This document shows, in pieces, positions 23,122 through 24,214 of a stretch of DNA of 24,214 bases. The stretch is taken from NCBI GenBank assembly GCA_005877965.1, contig VBNP01000016.1, positions 1 through 24,214 on the forward strand, in the 5' to 3' direction. Position 1 is the first letter of the stretch; each line of letters starts with the position of its first letter. The position numbers were made by a program, and so were the translations under genes. The notes under the pieces are model-generated. The model worked only from the letters and a program-made list of their open reading frames with translations. It did not search any database and was not told the DNA's origin. Origin of the DNA: Gammaproteobacteria bacterium. Lineage in GTDB: Bacteria > Pseudomonadota > Gammaproteobacteria > Steroidobacterales > Steroidobacteraceae.

Positions 23122-24214
23122 ATGGACATGAGGCTGGAGAATCTGGAACGCCATTGGATGCCGTTCACGAACAACCGCGAGTTCAAGCGTGAGCCACGCC
23201 TGTTCGTGCGGGCGAGCGGCATGCACTATTGGACTGCGACGGGGCGCAAGGTTCTCGATGGCAGCTCCGGGCTCTTCACCTCAGCGGCTGGCCATTGCCG
23301 ACCGGAGATCGCAACTGCGGTCGCTCAGCAGCTGCAGACGCTCGACTTCACGCCGTCCTTCATGCGCGGTCACCCGGCCGCATTCGCCCTCGCCGACGGC
23401 GTCGCCGCGCTCACGCCGCCGGGCCTGGATCATGTGTTCTTCTGCAACTCCGGCTCCGAGGCGGTCGACACGGCGATGAAGATCGCGCTCGCCTATCACC
23501 TCGCCCGCAACGAGGGGCAGCGAAGCTATTTCGTGTCCCGCGAGCGCGCCTATCACGGCGTAAATATCGGCGGCACGGCGCTGAGCGGCATGGTGCGCAA
23601 CCGCGAGGCGTTCGGCGCGCTGATGCCGGGGGTACTGCATCTGCGGCATACGCTGCTGCCGGAGAATCGTCTGACCCGTGGTATGGGCAGGACCGGAGCG
23701 GAACTTGCCGATGACCTGTCGCGCTTTGTGAATCTCGTGGGTGAGAAGCGCATTGCCGCGGTGTTCGTCGAGCCCATCGCCGGGTCCACCGGGGTCCTCG
23801 TCCCGCCGCGCGGCTACCTCGAGCGGCTGCGCGAGATCAGCACTCGCTACGGCATCCTGCTGGTGTTCGATGAGGTGATCTGCGGCTTTGGCCGCACCGG
23901 TGAGCCCTTTGCCGCGACCTCATTCGGTGTGACTCCCGACATCATCACCATGGCCAAGGCCCTCACCAACGGCGCCCAGCCGATGGGGGCGGTCGCGGTG
24001 CGCGACAGCATCTACCGCACCATCGTCGATGCCGCCCCGGACGGTGCACCGGAGTTCTTCCACGGCTACACCTATTCCGCACACCCGGCTGCCTGCGCGG
24101 CCGCTCTCGCCACGCTCGAGATATACAGGAGCGAGCAGCTGTTCGCGAAGGGCCGCGAGCTGTCGGGTTATTTCCTGGACGCGATGTTCGCGTTGCAGGA
24201 CCTGCCTGCGGTCA
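23122..24214 (+). CDS. Class III omega-aminotransferase (partial, candidate taurine:pyruvate aminotransferase)
   Basis: PLP-dependent class III aminotransferase cut by the right edge, with 364 residues visible. It opens HWMPFTNNREFKREPRLFVR like beta-alanine:pyruvate aminotransferases. It has FCNSGSEAVDTAMKIA (PLP phosphate binding), RAYHGVNIGG, the Asp in VFDEVICGFGRTG and the Schiff-base Lys in MAKALTNGAQPMGAV. The start is ATG 23122, with GGAGA just upstream, 59 bases after iclR. Taurine:pyruvate aminotransferases (Tpa) belong to this family, and sulfoacetaldehyde from taurine is the Xsc substrate, so Tpa is the best context guess; beta-alanine or GABA remain possible. Confidence 0.85.
   Translation, partial: MDMRLENLERHWMPFTNNREFKREPRLFVRASGMHYWTATGRKVLDGSSGLFTSAAGHCRPEIATAVAQQLQTLDFTPSFMRGHPAAFALADGVAALTPPGLDHVFFCNSGSEAVDTAMKIALAYHLARNEGQRSYFVSRERAYHGVNIGGTALSGMVRNREAFGALMPGVLHLRHTLLPENRLTRGMGRTGAELADDLSRFVNLVGEKRIAAVFVEPIAGSTGVLVPPRGYLERLREISTRYGILLVFDEVICGFGRTGEPFAATSFGVTPDIITMAKALTNGAQPMGAVAVRDSIYRTIVDAAPDGAPEFFHGYTYSAHPAACAAALATLEIYRSEQLFAKGRELSGYFLDAMFALQDLPAV

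Overview
The window is GC-rich, densely packed proteobacterial chromosomal DNA. The protein families suggest a gamma-, beta- or alphaproteobacterium; I cannot place it further. I saw no tRNA, rRNA, CRISPR array, insertion sequence or phage gene. No gap between genes exceeds about 150 bases.

Layout. Bases 1-3173 hold mixed genes: a TetR-type regulator cut by the left edge, with operator-like palindromes beside its start; a secreted-type HExxE protein that lacks a signal peptide; a Tat-exported aldo/keto reductase; and a SYLF-domain protein. Bases 3266-7257 (minus strand) are a four-gene ABC importer of the spermidine/putrescine (Pot) type in the order potD-potA-potB-potC. Its binding protein has basic residues where PotD has polyamine-binding acids. 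Divergent from it, 7341-9936 (plus strand) is a translationally coupled trio: a glycerophosphodiester phosphodiesterase, a class I glutamine amidotransferase and an inositol-monophosphatase/HisN-type phosphatase.

The centrepiece is a nine-gene minus-strand operon from 22123 down to 9944: xsc, an amino acid permease, ackA, phnW, phnA, phnY, a GlpT-type transporter, an aldehyde dehydrogenase and an iron-type alcohol dehydrogenase. It joins two C2 routes that are normally described separately. In the sulfonate branch, sulfoacetaldehyde goes via Xsc to acetyl phosphate and sulfite, then via AckA to acetate and ATP. In the phosphonate branch, 2-aminoethylphosphonate goes via PhnW to phosphonoacetaldehyde, via PhnY to phosphonoacetate, and via PhnA to acetate and phosphate. 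An IclR-family regulator is divergent from xsc, and a class III omega-aminotransferase (a candidate taurine:pyruvate aminotransferase) follows it and runs off the right edge. Taurine and 2-aminoethylphosphonate are sulfonate/phosphonate analogues, so the locus looks like a combined C2 organosulfonate/organophosphonate island.

phnY is frameshifted at about 14202. Comparison with the usual ALDH sequence suggests a deletion of about 20 bases. The two dehydrogenases at the operon's end could bypass the lesion or add isethionate or 2-hydroxyethylphosphonate as substrates; this is inference.
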